DNA of 64,000 nucleotides from [Zimmermannella] faecalis ATCC 13722. GTDB lineage: Bacteria; Actinomycetota; Actinomycetes; Actinomycetales; Microbacteriaceae. The stretch is taken from the NCBI RefSeq assembly GCF_000381765.1, contig NZ_KB907079.1, forward strand, positions 131,442 through 195,441, read 5' to 3'. The notes under the pieces were generated by a model. The model was not told where the DNA came from and searched no databases. It was given only the letters and a program-made list of their open reading frames with translations. Numbering within the stretch: position 1 is the first letter of the stretch; the number at the start of each line of letters is the position of its first letter. Shown piece by piece: positions 16,902-25,036 of this stretch. Made by a program: the position numbers and the translations under genes.

Positions 16902-17573
16902 ATGTTCCGCAAACAAACCAACCCGTTCCTCCGCATCGGGCTCGGTCTGCTCGTTATCGGCCTGATTCTGCTCGGGCTGAACATCTTCAACACGTGGCAG
17001 GCGGTGCGCGACTACCCCGGCGTGAACTTCATGGACGTGTTCTGGATCACCGAGAGCTCGAGCGGCCGCGGTCGCGCGAACGCCCGCCTCTGGGTGCAGG
17101 TGTGGGGCGGCGTCGTGCTGCCGATCATCGGCCTGGTGCTCGTCGCGCTCGGCCTCACGGTCGGCAAGAACGCCGGCAAGAAGCCCGAGCAGGCGCAGGG
17201 CGGATACGGCCAGGCCCAACAGGGTCAGGCGGCCGGGTTTGTCGGCGAGCACGCCTCGGTGCAGGGTGGGCAGGCCCAGGGTGGTCAGCAGTGGTCGCAG
17301 CAGGCGCCCGCGCAGACGCAGGGCCAGGAGTGGTCGCAGGCACCGCAGCAGTCGCAGCAGGACTGGGCGCAGGCGCAGCAGCCGCAGGAGTGGACCCAGC
17401 CGAGCGCGGGCCAGAACGGCGCTGGCCAGCAGGGCGCGGCGGATACGCAGTTCGGCCAGCAGTTCCAGTACGGCGACCAGGGCGCGCAGCAGGCAGGCGG
17501 CGCCGAGCAAACCAACGGAACCACGCAGCCCGAGGTGAACTTCGGCGACCAGCCGAACAGCCCGCGAAGCTAG
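16902..17573 (+). CDS. Two-TM membrane protein with Gln/Gly-rich tail
   Basis: A 223-residue protein of no recognised family. Two membrane helices (about 11-30 and 66-87) flank an extracytoplasmic or cytoplasmic loop. Residues 90-223 are low-complexity, dominated by Gln, Gly, Ala with repeated GQ and QQWSQ motifs. The ATG at 16902 is preceded by CCAGGGAGA; the frame is open upstream across purN but without homology. It is the only rightward gene between purN and perM and interrupts the otherwise leftward sucC-sucD-perM-purN-purH set. Similar Gln-rich tracts occur in the Bax-inhibitor-like and DUF4190 proteins of this window. Confidence 0.7.
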   Translation: MFRKQTNPFLRIGLGLLVIGLILLGLNIFNTWQAVRDYPGVNFMDVFWITESSSGRGRANARLWVQVWGGVVLPIIGLVLVALGLTVGKNAGKKPEQAQGGYGQAQQGQAAGFVGEHASVQGGQAQGGQQWSQQAPAQTQGQEWSQAPQQSQQDWAQAQQPQEWTQPSAGQNGAGQQGAADTQFGQQFQYGDQGAQQAGGAEQTNGTTQPEVNFGDQPNSPRS

Positions 17574-17580
17574 TGCGGTT

Positions 17581-17611
17581 CTCGCCCCTGAGACGTTCTC
17601 CTCGGGGCGAG
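17581..17611 (+). terminator. Probable terminator hairpin after the Gln-rich membrane protein
   Basis: CTCGCCCC pairs with GGGGCGAG across a 15-base loop, eight bases after the stop codon. There is no T tract; the family C palindrome follows immediately. Confidence 0.5.
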
Positions 17612-17671
17612 ACCTGATCAAACGGACGAGACCTGATGGTGCACCATCAGGTCTCGTCCGTTTTGTCAGGT
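17612..17671. repeat. 60-bp palindromic repeat, family C, copy 2
   Basis: Almost perfect: the inner 44 bases, from AAACGGACGAGACC through GGTGCACC to the mirror image, are fully self-complementary, with outer ACCTGA/TCAGGT arms. It lies between convergent genes (stops at 17573 and 17728). Confidence 0.88.
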
Positions 17672-17727
17672 CTCGTCGGGCCCGTCAGGTCTGGGCTGGG
17701 CTGGCAGGTCAGCGGCCAGAGTGAGAG

Positions 17728-19719
17728 TCAGGTCAGGGGGCGAGCGTCGCCGTCGAGGTCGAGGTCGAGGTCGCCGTAGATGTCGGGTTCGTCGGGGCGG
17801 TGCAGCGCGTCGGCGAGGTTGCCGAGGTCGCGGCGCGGTGCGGGCTTCTTGCGCTTCGCGCGGGCGGATGCGCGCCCGTCGCGGTCGTCATCGCCGTTTT
17901 CGTCGAGCAGACTGCGCTCGTCGTCGCGCGCATCCGCCGCGTCGGCAATATCGGTGAGGTCGATCGTGTCGGCCTCGTCGGGCTCGGCGTCATCGGCCGT
18001 GGCGGCCGGTGGTGCCGCGGGTCGGCGCACGACGCGCAGCGGGGCGTCCTCGTCCTCGGCTTCTTCAAACGCGGCGTCGTCGGGCAGCTCGCCGCCGGGC
18101 GTCTCGTCCGCGTCGGCCTCGTACCCGCGCACATCTGCGGCGTGATGCTCGGCACGGGAGATGTCGGCACCGTGCATGTCGGCCCCGCGCTGCTCGTCGT
18201 CGCGCGCATCCGAGCCCGAATCGCGACGGCCGCCAGCCTCGCGCGATTCCCACGTGAGCGCGTCCGCGTCATCGTCGCCCGACTCCGCTGCGTCGCTGCC
18301 CTTCGCCAGGCGCTCCGCGGCGCGCGAGTGTCGGCGGGCGGTGAGGTCGTAGTAGCGGTCCTCGCCCCAGTCGGCGACGCGACGCCACCACGGGTCGCGA
18401 GCCGGCGCATCCAGGTCGTACTCGGGCAGGCCGTAATCGTCGTCTTCGACCGCGCGCAGCGGCCGCGCCGCGCGCACGTCGTCGAGGTCTTCGGTCGCGA
18501 AGTCGCGGAACGACTCGTCGTCGTCCTCCGCGCCTGCGCGGGCGGTGACCGGCACGAAGGCGCCGGCGGCCGAACCGACGAGGAAGAGGCCGAGCGCCCA
18601 GAGCAGCACGAGCCACGGCACGGGACCGAACTCCGTGAGGCGGCCGGGCCCGACCGCGCCGCGCGAGAGCAGCGCGAGCCAGGCGAGCACGAGCGCCGCG
18701 ACGGCCGACCCCGCGGCCGGCACGATCAGGCGCTGCCACCAGACCCCCGCCTCCGCGTCGCGCGTCGTCGAGCGCAGCCACACCGTGCACAGGGCGGCGA
18801 GCAGCACCGGCAGCGCGAGGAGCGCCCACAGCATCGCGCCCTGCGGCTCGGGGATGATGCCGAGCAGCGGCAGAATCGGGAGCGGGCCGGCGTCGGTCGC
18901 GCCGGGCGTCGCGACAGCACCCGCGCCGAGCTGCACGCCCGCGCCGAGCAGCCACGAGATCGCCCACACGAGTAGCGTCGGCACGTAGAGGAGCTCGGTG
19001 AGGCCGACCGCGATGTTGCCCCACGCGTCGAGCTGCAGCAGCTGAGTGAGCCCGACGATGCTGCCCATGTTCAGGGCGAGGCCGACGAGCACGAGCGCGC
19101 TCGCGAGGGCGAACATGCCGACGACGAGGCCGAGGCCGAGGCGCACGGCGCGGCCGGCGGCGAGCATGATCGTGTCGGTGCGGTCGCCGAGCAGTCGAGT
19201 CCAGGGCACGTACTCCCAGGCCTTCGCGCCGGCGAGCAGGCCGACGACCCACAGGAGCGTGCCGCCCGCGGCGACCCCGCCGGGTTCCAGGCGCGCGAGG
19301 TGTGTGCCGCCGAGGGTGAGGGCGAGCTGGTTCGCGACGATGAACGCGACCGCGCTCACCGCGAGCGCGAGCCACGGCGCATCCTCGTCGGCGTCGACGA
19401 TGCGGCGTCCGGTGCGCCATGCGAACCAGATGACGTAGGCGCTCACGGCGAGGGGTGCGAGCGAGACGACGAACGCGAAGGGCTCGGCGAGCTGCAGGGC
19501 CGGGTACGCCGCGGGGGTGATCGTGAAGCCGACGGAACTCGTGAGGCCGAGCGTCCAGATTGCCATCGCGGCGGCGAGCGGCACCTCCCACTGCGTGGTT
19601 TGGAACCCGCCCGAGATGAGCCAGCCGGCGGTGCCGACCGCGATTGGGGCGACGATACCGACGACGACCGCGAGGGCGGTGTCGGCGAGCGCGGCGAGCA
19701 TCGTGGCGAGGCGTGACAT
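17728..19719 (-). CDS. perM: DUF6350 membrane protein, PerM-like cell division factor
   Basis: A 663-residue polytopic protein with about ten membrane segments over residues 1-420 and a cytoplasmic tail (420-663) very rich in Asp, Glu and Arg. The N-terminus SRLATMLAALADTALAVVVG and the neighbours (purN-purH on one side, sucD-sucC on the other) match the mycobacterial locus of PerM (Rv0955), which supports cell division and persistence. The start at 19719 is chosen because family homology starts there; an upstream in-frame codon lies beside the repeat. The acidic tail is not conserved in detail and may bind division partners. The symbol rests on family and synteny. Confidence 0.8.
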   Translation of the reverse strand: MSRLATMLAALADTALAVVVGIVAPIAVGTAGWLISGGFQTTQWEVPLAAAMAIWTLGLTSSVGFTITPAAYPALQLAEPFAFVVSLAPLAVSAYVIWFAWRTGRRIVDADEDAPWLALAVSAVAFIVANQLALTLGGTHLARLEPGGVAAGGTLLWVVGLLAGAKAWEYVPWTRLLGDRTDTIMLAAGRAVRLGLGLVVGMFALASALVLVGLALNMGSIVGLTQLLQLDAWGNIAVGLTELLYVPTLLVWAISWLLGAGVQLGAGAVATPGATDAGPLPILPLLGIIPEPQGAMLWALLALPVLLAALCTVWLRSTTRDAEAGVWWQRLIVPAAGSAVAALVLAWLALLSRGAVGPGRLTEFGPVPWLVLLWALGLFLVGSAAGAFVPVTARAGAEDDDESFRDFATEDLDDVRAARPLRAVEDDDYGLPEYDLDAPARDPWWRRVADWGEDRYYDLTARRHSRAAERLAKGSDAAESGDDDADALTWESREAGGRRDSGSDARDDEQRGADMHGADISRAEHHAADVRGYEADADETPGGELPDDAAFEEAEDEDAPLRVVRRPAAPPAATADDAEPDEADTIDLTDIADAADARDDERSLLDENGDDDRDGRASARAKRKKPAPRRDLGNLADALHRPDEPDIYGDLDLDLDGDARPLT

Positions 19720-19778
19720 AGCGATCCGAGCGTAGTCGAGGCGCCTCTCGTTCCCGCGCTCCCACCCCCACACCACCC

Positions 19779-19842
19779 CAGTTGAGTGGTCGATTGTTGC
19801 TGTTCTGAGCGCTCAGAACAGCAACAATCGACCCCTCAACTG
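19779..19842. repeat. 64-bp palindrome, family B, copy 1
   Basis: Starts CAGTTGAGTGGTCGATTG and is self-complementary over 32+32 bases with one mismatch; the centre is GAGCGCTC. It lies between the start of perM and the end of sucD. Its arm sequence differs from copies 2 and 3, but the two arms still match each other. Confidence 0.9.
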
Positions 19843-19892
19843 AGGGTGCGAAGGCAGCTAAGCGAGGCGGATGCGCGGGGCCGGAAACGGGG

Positions 19893-19923
19893 CGGGGCCC
19901 GGCGCACGCGGCGTCGGGCCCCG
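19893..19923 (-). terminator. Probable sucCD terminator hairpin
   Basis: CGGGGCCCG pairs with CGGGCCCCG around a GC-rich loop, about 17 bases after the sucD stop on the minus strand. It lacks a clear U tract. Confidence 0.55.
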
Positions 19924-19939
19924 GAAGGGATACGCGGGT

Positions 19940-20824
19940 TTAGAGGCTCGCGAAGATCTCCTTCATGATGTTCGCGGTCTCGGTGGGGGTGGTGCCCACG
20001 CGAACGCCGGCGGCCTCGAGGGCCTCCTTCTTCGCCTGCGCGGTACCCGCCGAGCCCGACACGATCGCGCCGGCGTGACCCATGGTCTTGCCCTCGGGCG
20101 CGGTGAAGCCGGCGATGTAGCCGACAACGGGCTTCGTGACGTTCGCCTTGATGAAGTCGGCCGCGCGCTCCTCCGCGTCGCCACCGATCTCGCCGATCAT
20201 GACGATCGCCTTCGTCTCGGGGTCGTTCTGGAACGCCTCGAGCGCGTCGATGTGCGTCGTGCCGATGACGGGGTCGCCACCGATACCGATCGCGGTCGAG
20301 ATGCCGATCTCACGCAGCTCGTACATCATCTGGTACGTGAGCGTGCCCGACTTCGACACGAGGCCGATCGGGCCCTTGCCGGTGATGTTCGCGGGGGTGA
20401 TGCCCGCGAGCGACACCTCGGGCGTGATGATGCCGGGGCAGTTCGGGCCGATGAGGCGCGTCTTGCCGAGCTCGGTCACGCGGGTGTAGGCCTCGGCCGC
20501 GTCCTTGACCGGGATGCCCTCGGTGATCGCGACGGCGAGGCCGATCTCGGCCTCCGCTGCCTCGATGATCGCGTCCTTCGCGAAGGCCGGCGGCACGAAG
20601 ATGACCGACACGTTCGCGCCGGTGGCCTCGATGGCCTCCTTCACGGTCGCGAAGATCGGGAGTTCCTTGCCCGCGAGCTCAATGGTCTGGCCCGCCTTGC
20701 GGGGGTTGGTGCCGCCCACCACGTTCGCGCCGGCCTCGAGCATGCGGGTCGCGTGCTTCGAGCCCTCCGAACCCGTGATGCCCTGAACGATGATGACCGA
20801 CTTGTCGTCGAGGAAAATTGCCAT
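19940..20824 (-). CDS. sucD: Succinate-CoA ligase, alpha subunit
   Basis: With SucC converts succinyl-CoA, ADP/GDP and phosphate to succinate and NTP in the TCA cycle. The 294-residue protein has a CoA-binding Rossmann domain at the N-terminus ([20 protein letters not shown]) and the phosphorylated His250 in [21 protein letters not shown] lies about 10 bases before the ATG. It follows sucC after 23 bases in one operon. Confidence 0.97.
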   Translation of the reverse strand: MAIFLDDKSVIIVQGITGSEGSKHATRMLEAGANVVGGTNPRKAGQTIELAGKELPIFATVKEAIEATGANVSVIFVPPAFAKDAIIEAAEAEIGLAVAITEGIPVKDAAEAYTRVTELGKTRLIGPNCPGIITPEVSLAGITPANITGKGPIGLVSKSGTLTYQMMYELREIGISTAIGIGGDPVIGTTHIDALEAFQNDPETKAIVMIGEIGGDAEERAADFIKANVTKPVVGYIAGFTAPEGKTMGHAGAIVSGSAGTAQAKKEALEAAGVRVGTTPTETANIMKEIFASL

Positions 20825-20847
20825 GTTTGTGCTTGTCCTTCCGAGCC

Positions 20848-22014
20848 CTAGGCGTTCGCGAGTTCAGCGGCCTTGTCGGCGGCCTCGTCCATGGTCGCCA
20901 CGACGGTGACGAGGGGGTGGTTGAAGTCGGCGAGGATCGCGCGACCCTCGTCGACGTTGTTGCCGTCGAGGCGCACGACGAGCGGCTTCGAGGCCGAGTC
21001 GCCGAGCTGCTTGAGCGCGCCAACGATGCCGTTCGCGACCGCGTCGCAGGCGGTGATGCCGCCGAAGACGTTCACGAACACGCTGCGCACCTGCTCGTCG
21101 CCGAGGATGACGTCGAGGCCGGCCGCCATGACCTCAGCCGAGGCGCCGCCACCGATGTCGAGGAAGTTCGCGGGCTTCACGCCGCCGTGGCGCTCGCCGG
21201 CGCCGGCGACGACGTCGAGCGTCGACATGACGAGGCCCGCGCCGTTGCCGATGATGCCGACCTGGCCGTCGAGCTTGACGTAGTTGAGGTCGTTCTCCTT
21301 CGCCTTCTCCTCGAGCGGGTCGAGCCCACCCGCGGCGACGCGGAGCGCCTCGTGCGCCTCGTGGCGGAACTCGGCGTTGTCGTCGAGCGTCACCTTGCCG
21401 TCGAGGGCGATGACGTTGCCCTCGCCCGTGAGCACGAGCGGGTTCACCTCGACGAGCGTGGCGTCTTCGCCGACGTAGACGTCGTAGAGCTTCTGGAAGA
21501 CGGGAACGACCTTCTCGACGAGCTCGGCCGAGAAGCCAGCGGCCTCGGCGATCTCGCGAGCCTTCGCCTCGTCGATACCGACGATGGGGTCGACGGCGAC
21601 GCGGGCAAGCGCCTCGGGGCGCTCGACAGCGAGCTGCTCGATCTCCATGCCGCCCTCAACCGAGCACATGGCGAGGTAGTTGCGGTTCGCGCGGTCGAGC
21701 AGCACCGAGAAGTAGTACTCCTCCTTGATGTCGGCGCCCTCGGCGACCATGACGCGCTCGACGACGTGGCCCTTGATGTCGAGACCGAGAATCGACTTCG
21801 CCGCCTCAAACGCGTCGTCGGCCGTCTTCGCGACCTTCACGCCGCCGGCCTTGCCGCGGCCACCGGTCTTCACCTGGGCCTTCACGACGGTCACGCCGCC
21901 GAGCTGCTCGGCAGCCGCCTTCACGTCTTCGGGGGTGTCTGCGACGATGCCCTTGAGCACCGGTACCCCGTGTGCTTCGAACAGGTCGCGCGCCTGATAC
22001 TCGAAAAGATCCAC
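20848..22014 (-). CDS. sucC: Succinate-CoA ligase (ADP-forming), beta subunit
   Basis: Beta subunit of the TCA-cycle ligase, 388 residues: N-terminal ATP-grasp domain (about 1-205) beginning [19 protein letters not shown], then the ligase-CoA domain with [14 protein letters not shown] near the end. The GTG at 22014 is preferred because GGGAAG stands just before it and homology begins at DLFEYQ; an ATG 12 bases upstream is possible but has no ribosome site. The leader contains a CGCGGC-AT-CGCCGCG-like hairpin just upstream of the start. A TATGCT box and a 19-bp palindrome lie further upstream. Forms an operon with sucD. Confidence 0.96.
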   Translation of the reverse strand: MDLFEYQARDLFEAHGVPVLKGIVADTPEDVKAAAEQLGGVTVVKAQVKTGGRGKAGGVKVAKTADDAFEAAKSILGLDIKGHVVERVMVAEGADIKEEYYFSVLLDRANRNYLAMCSVEGGMEIEQLAVERPEALARVAVDPIVGIDEAKAREIAEAAGFSAELVEKVVPVFQKLYDVYVGEDATLVEVNPLVLTGEGNVIALDGKVTLDDNAEFRHEAHEALRVAAGGLDPLEEKAKENDLNYVKLDGQVGIIGNGAGLVMSTLDVVAGAGERHGGVKPANFLDIGGGASAEVMAAGLDVILGDEQVRSVFVNVFGGITACDAVANGIVGALKQLGDSASKPLVVRLDGNNVDEGRAILADFNHPLVTVVATMDEAADKAAELANA

Positions 22015-22147
22015 GTTTCTTCCCATCCGCGGCGATGCCGCGTTTGAATTGCTCTCGCGAGCACGAAATTGGTTTCGGAGCGACCGCGGGGACGGGGCCG
22101 AGTGTCAGACTCGCCAAACGAAGCGCCGCGGCGCACATCCGTGGGCT

Positions 22148-22153
22148 AGCATA
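22148..22153 (-). promoter_or_regulatory. Candidate -10 box (TATGCT) for sucCD
   Basis: TATGCT on the minus strand about 130 bases before the sucC start. The 19-bp palindrome at 22181-22199 would be centred roughly 45-50 bases upstream of the transcription start. Confidence 0.45.
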
Positions 22154-22180
22154 ACCGACCCTCTCGTCGGATATTTCAGT

Positions 22181-22199
22181 TGTTTGCAGGTTGCAAACA
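22181..22199. promoter_or_regulatory. Palindromic operator TGTTTGCA-N3-TGCAAACA
   Basis: A perfect 8+8 inverted repeat with GGT spacer between the divergent sucC and lipoprotein genes. The TGCAAA half-site recalls the TTTGCAAA core described for RamB in Corynebacterium, and a RamB-type regulator is encoded at 47715, but the link is only a hypothesis. Confidence 0.6.
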
Positions 22200-22297
22200 G
22201 TGGATACGCGGGGTCGGCAACGCGGGTGTCGTAGGCCGATGCGATGATCGGTCCAATCAAGACCGAAGTCGTATGACGCTTGCCGAAAGGTTGCCCC

Positions 22298-22948
22298 ATG
22301 AACGCCCGTCGCGTCGCTCCCCCGCTCGCCCTCGTCGCCACGGTGGCGGTCACGCTACTCGGCTGCGCCGCCGCGACTGGTTCGGGCGGCGACCCAATCG
22401 CCACGTCGACCGAGACGTTCTCCACGGCCGGGCCCGGAACGCCCTCGACGCCTGCCGAAACCCCGATCGAGACGCCCGAGGGCCTGCCCGCCGGCGCCAC
22501 GGTCGACCCGGTCACCGGTGTGTGGATCTACAGCGATGCGGTCGCGTTCTCCGACTTGCCGCAAGACCCCGACGAGTTCCTCTCCGAGCCGCTCGACTCC
22601 CTCCCGGAGCTGCCGAGTATCCCGTCGCTTGCGGGGCAAGAGCTCGCCGACGAGAACGGGCTCGTCGATGTCTGGGATCTGCAGCAGTACTACCTCGCGC
22701 ACTGCATGGCCGAGGCCGGGTTCGAGTGGCGATGGACCTACGGCGACGAGTCGTATAGCGAGCTCGGAGACGCTATCTGGCCCGAGGGATACGTGATTCC
22801 GGGCACCTGGGACGACCCGACGCCGGGGTTCCAAGAGGCGCTCTGGGGCGAGAACGACTTCGACGACGAAAGCTACGTCTACAGCTGGGATACGGCGGGC
22901 TGCGACGGCTATGCGGTGCACGTCACGGGGATGGACGACGCCCACTAG
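22298..22948 (+). CDS. Lipoprotein of unknown function
   Basis: A 216-residue secreted lipoprotein. The signal peptide ends in lipobox LLGC with lipidated Cys23, followed by a Ser/Thr/Pro-rich linker (about 24-75) and an acidic globular domain containing two cysteines, Trp/Tyr-rich (DLQQYYLAHCMAEAGFEW at about 132-149). GAAAGG lies eight bases before the ATG at 22298. No family recognised. It is followed by short CCGGCCC repeats and a terminator, so it is a single-gene unit. Confidence 0.75.
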   Translation: MNARRVAPPLALVATVAVTLLGCAAATGSGGDPIATSTETFSTAGPGTPSTPAETPIETPEGLPAGATVDPVTGVWIYSDAVAFSDLPQDPDEFLSEPLDSLPELPSIPSLAGQELADENGLVDVWDLQQYYLAHCMAEAGFEWRWTYGDESYSELGDAIWPEGYVIPGTWDDPTPGFQEALWGENDFDDESYVYSWDTAGCDGYAVHVTGMDDAH

Positions 22949-22952
22949 CTGA

Positions 22953-22992
22953 CCGGCCCAACTCGCTACCCGGCCCCTTAACTGCCCGGCCC
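22953..22992. repeat. Three short direct repeats, CCGGCCC...AACT
   Basis: CCGGCCC followed by AACT or TAACT occurs at 22953, 22970 and 22986, with a period of 16-17 bases, just after the lipoprotein stop and before the terminator. No function known. Confidence 0.5.
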
Positions 22993-22998
22993 TAACTA

Positions 22999-23018
22999 CC
23001 CGAAAAGCGTCGGGTTTT
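22999..23018 (+). terminator. Intrinsic terminator after the lipoprotein gene
   Basis: CCCGA-AAAGCG-TCGGG hairpin followed by TTTT, about 50 bases after the stop codon: a short stem but a proper T tract. Confidence 0.7.
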
Positions 23019-23084
23019 CCAGAGTGGACATCGTGCAAGAACGTTGGTGTGATCAGTGAGCCCGCCTTCCCCGAGAGGAACTCG

Positions 23085-24260
23085 ATGCCGCAGCACCCCG
23101 ACGACGACCCCGGTCTCGAGCAATCCGAACTCTTCGACGAGAGTGCCCCGAGCGACGCGGCCGAGCCCGGCGCATCCGCCGCCTCGAAGCGTCAGAAGGC
23201 GCCCAAGCCGCCGCGCCAACGCGGCCGCGTGCGCAAGGCCGTGTTCGGCAGCATCTGGCTCGTCATCGGCGTCGTGGTCGCCGCCTCGCTCGCGAAGGTC
23301 GCGTTCTTCTCGCAGGAGTCGACCGAAGAGGGGACCCCGACCGGGCAGCTCGAGTCGCCCACGGTCGAGGCCACCCGCGGCCCCGTCACGAACGAGTTCG
23401 TCGTCACCGGGTCGGTCACCGCCGACGCCGGCGTGCCGCAGCGCGCGACCGAGCAGGGCACCGTCACGGTCACCTACGTGCAGGTCGGCGACCGGGTCGA
23501 ATACGGCCAGGCCCTCTTCGAGGTGCGCGAGGAGGTCGGCCAGACCGACCCACAGCCCGTCGGCGAGCCCGACCCCGAAACCGGCGAGCAGCAGCTGACC
23601 GACCCCGAGCCGGTCTACCAGTACCACGTGATCTATTCGCAGGCCTCGGGCACCGTCACCGAGTTCACGCCCCTGCCGAAGATGCAGGTCGCGATCGGCG
23701 AGACGATCGGCGAGGTCGGCCCCGGCACATTCACCGTCGTCGCCGACCTCGCGGCCGACCTCCAGTACCGGATGCTCGAAAAGCCGGCGACCGCGACGGT
23801 CACGATCACGGGCGGTCCGGCACCGTTCGAGTGCTCGTCGCTCGAGATCGGTGCGCCCGACGACGACGCCGAGCAGCCGCAGACACCCGTCGACCCCTAC
23901 ACCGACCCGTACGCGATGAGCGGTTCGGAGGGCGGAACCGTCACGGGTCAGGTGCGCTGCGCCGTGCCCGACGGCGAGGCGGTCTTCGCGGGGCTCGGCG
24001 CCGAGGTCGCGGTCGTCGCCGATAGCGTCGACGACGCGCTACTCGTGCCGACCACCGCCGTGCGCGGCGACTACGCGACCGGCATCGTCTACGTCGTGGA
24101 TGCGCCCGGCGGCGAGCCGCAGGAGGTCATGGTCGAGCTCGGCATCACCGACGGCATGGTCATCGAGGTCACCTCGGGCCTCGACCAGGGTCAGCTGCTG
24201 CTCGAGTACGTGCCGAGCGAAGTGCCGATGTACGAAGACGACATCTACGGCGGCTACTGA
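23085..24260 (+). CDS. Periplasmic adaptor (MacA/HlyD-like) of an ABC exporter
   Basis: A 391-residue membrane-fusion type protein: a disordered charged N-terminus, one transmembrane helix (about 52-74), then lipoyl/barrel-sandwich and beta-barrel regions (VTGSVTADAGVPQRATEQ, VQVGDRVEYGQALFEV) and a C-terminal TTAVRGDYATGIVYVV segment typical of RND/ABC adaptors. GAGAGGAA precedes the ATG at 23085. Its stop overlaps the ATPase start (TGATG). In Gram-positive bacteria such adaptors work with MacB-like transporters without an outer-membrane channel. The substrate is unknown: a peptide, a lipid or an antibiotic are possible. Confidence 0.85.
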   Translation: MPQHPDDDPGLEQSELFDESAPSDAAEPGASAASKRQKAPKPPRQRGRVRKAVFGSIWLVIGVVVAASLAKVAFFSQESTEEGTPTGQLESPTVEATRGPVTNEFVVTGSVTADAGVPQRATEQGTVTVTYVQVGDRVEYGQALFEVREEVGQTDPQPVGEPDPETGEQQLTDPEPVYQYHVIYSQASGTVTEFTPLPKMQVAIGETIGEVGPGTFTVVADLAADLQYRMLEKPATATVTITGGPAPFECSSLEIGAPDDDAEQPQTPVDPYTDPYAMSGSEGGTVTGQVRCAVPDGEAVFAGLGAEVAVVADSVDDALLVPTTAVRGDYATGIVYVVDAPGGEPQEVMVELGITDGMVIEVTSGLDQGQLLLEYVPSEVPMYEDDIYGGY

Positions 24261-25036
24261 TGCGGGCGACCGCCGCGGCCGGCGGCACTCCCCCGGCGCC
24301 CGACGCTGCCGCAGTGTTAGAGGTGCGCGACGTCACGCGCGAGGTGCCCCTGCCGAGCGGCGAGACCCTGCGCATCCTGCGCGGCGTCGACCTGCGCGTG
24401 CTGCCCGGCGAACGCGTCGCCGTGCTCGGCCGCTCTGGCGCAGGCAAGACGACGCTGCTCAACCTGCTCGGGCTCATCGACCAGCCGACGAGCGGCAGCG
24501 TCGTGTTCCGCGGGCAGGATGCGGCGCGGCTGTCCGCGAACCGGCTCGCGCGCCTGCGGGGTCGCGCTGTCGGGTTCGTGTTTCAGCAGTTCAACCTGCT
24601 CGAGAACCGCACCGCCCTCGAGAACGTCATGATGCCGCTGCTCTACGGCGCGCCCGCGCAGTTCTGGCGGCGCCGGCAGCTCGCGCTCGCCGCGCTCTCG
24701 AAGGTCGGCCTCGCCGACCGCGCCGACCAGCTCCCCCGCCAACTCTCGGGCGGCGAACAGCAGCGCGTCGCGATCGCCCGCGCGATCGTGCGCGAGCCCG
24801 CCGTGGTGCTCGCCGACGAGCCCACCGGCGCGCTCGACGTCGGCACCGGCCACGACATCATGGGCGTGCTCGCGAGCCTGAGCGAGTCGACCGGCGCGGC
24901 ACTCATCACGATCACCCACGACCTGCAGGTGGCGGCCCTCGCCGAGCGCATCTTCGTGCTGCAAGACGGGCTGTTGCACGAGCGCACGCTCGCCGACGCC
25001 GAGCGGATGCTCATGGCCGAGGCGGTGCGCCGATGA
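24260..25036 (+). CDS. ABC transporter ATP-binding protein (MacB/LolD type)
   Basis: A 258-residue ATPase: Walker A GRSGAGKT at 57-64, signature LSGGEQQR at about 162-169, Walker B VVLADEPTGALD at about 181-192 and H-loop THD. The sequence GRSGAGKTTLLNLLGLIDQP is that of the MacB/LolD/FtsE group that powers mechanotransmission exporters. The start overlaps the adaptor stop and its own stop overlaps the permease start (ATGA), so all three genes are coupled. Confidence 0.93.
   Translation: MRATAAAGGTPPAPDAAAVLEVRDVTREVPLPSGETLRILRGVDLRVLPGERVAVLGRSGAGKTTLLNLLGLIDQPTSGSVVFRGQDAARLSANRLARLRGRAVGFVFQQFNLLENRTALENVMMPLLYGAPAQFWRRRQLALAALSKVGLADRADQLPRQLSGGEQQRVAIARAIVREPAVVLADEPTGALDVGTGHDIMGVLASLSESTGAALITITHDLQVAALAERIFVLQDGLLHERTLADAERMLMAEAVRR

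Noticed and set aside
23049-23084. An upstream start extending the MacA-like adaptor by 12 residues
   Set aside because: GAGAGGAA directly precedes the ATG at 23085, and the extra residues lie in the terminator-to-leader region.
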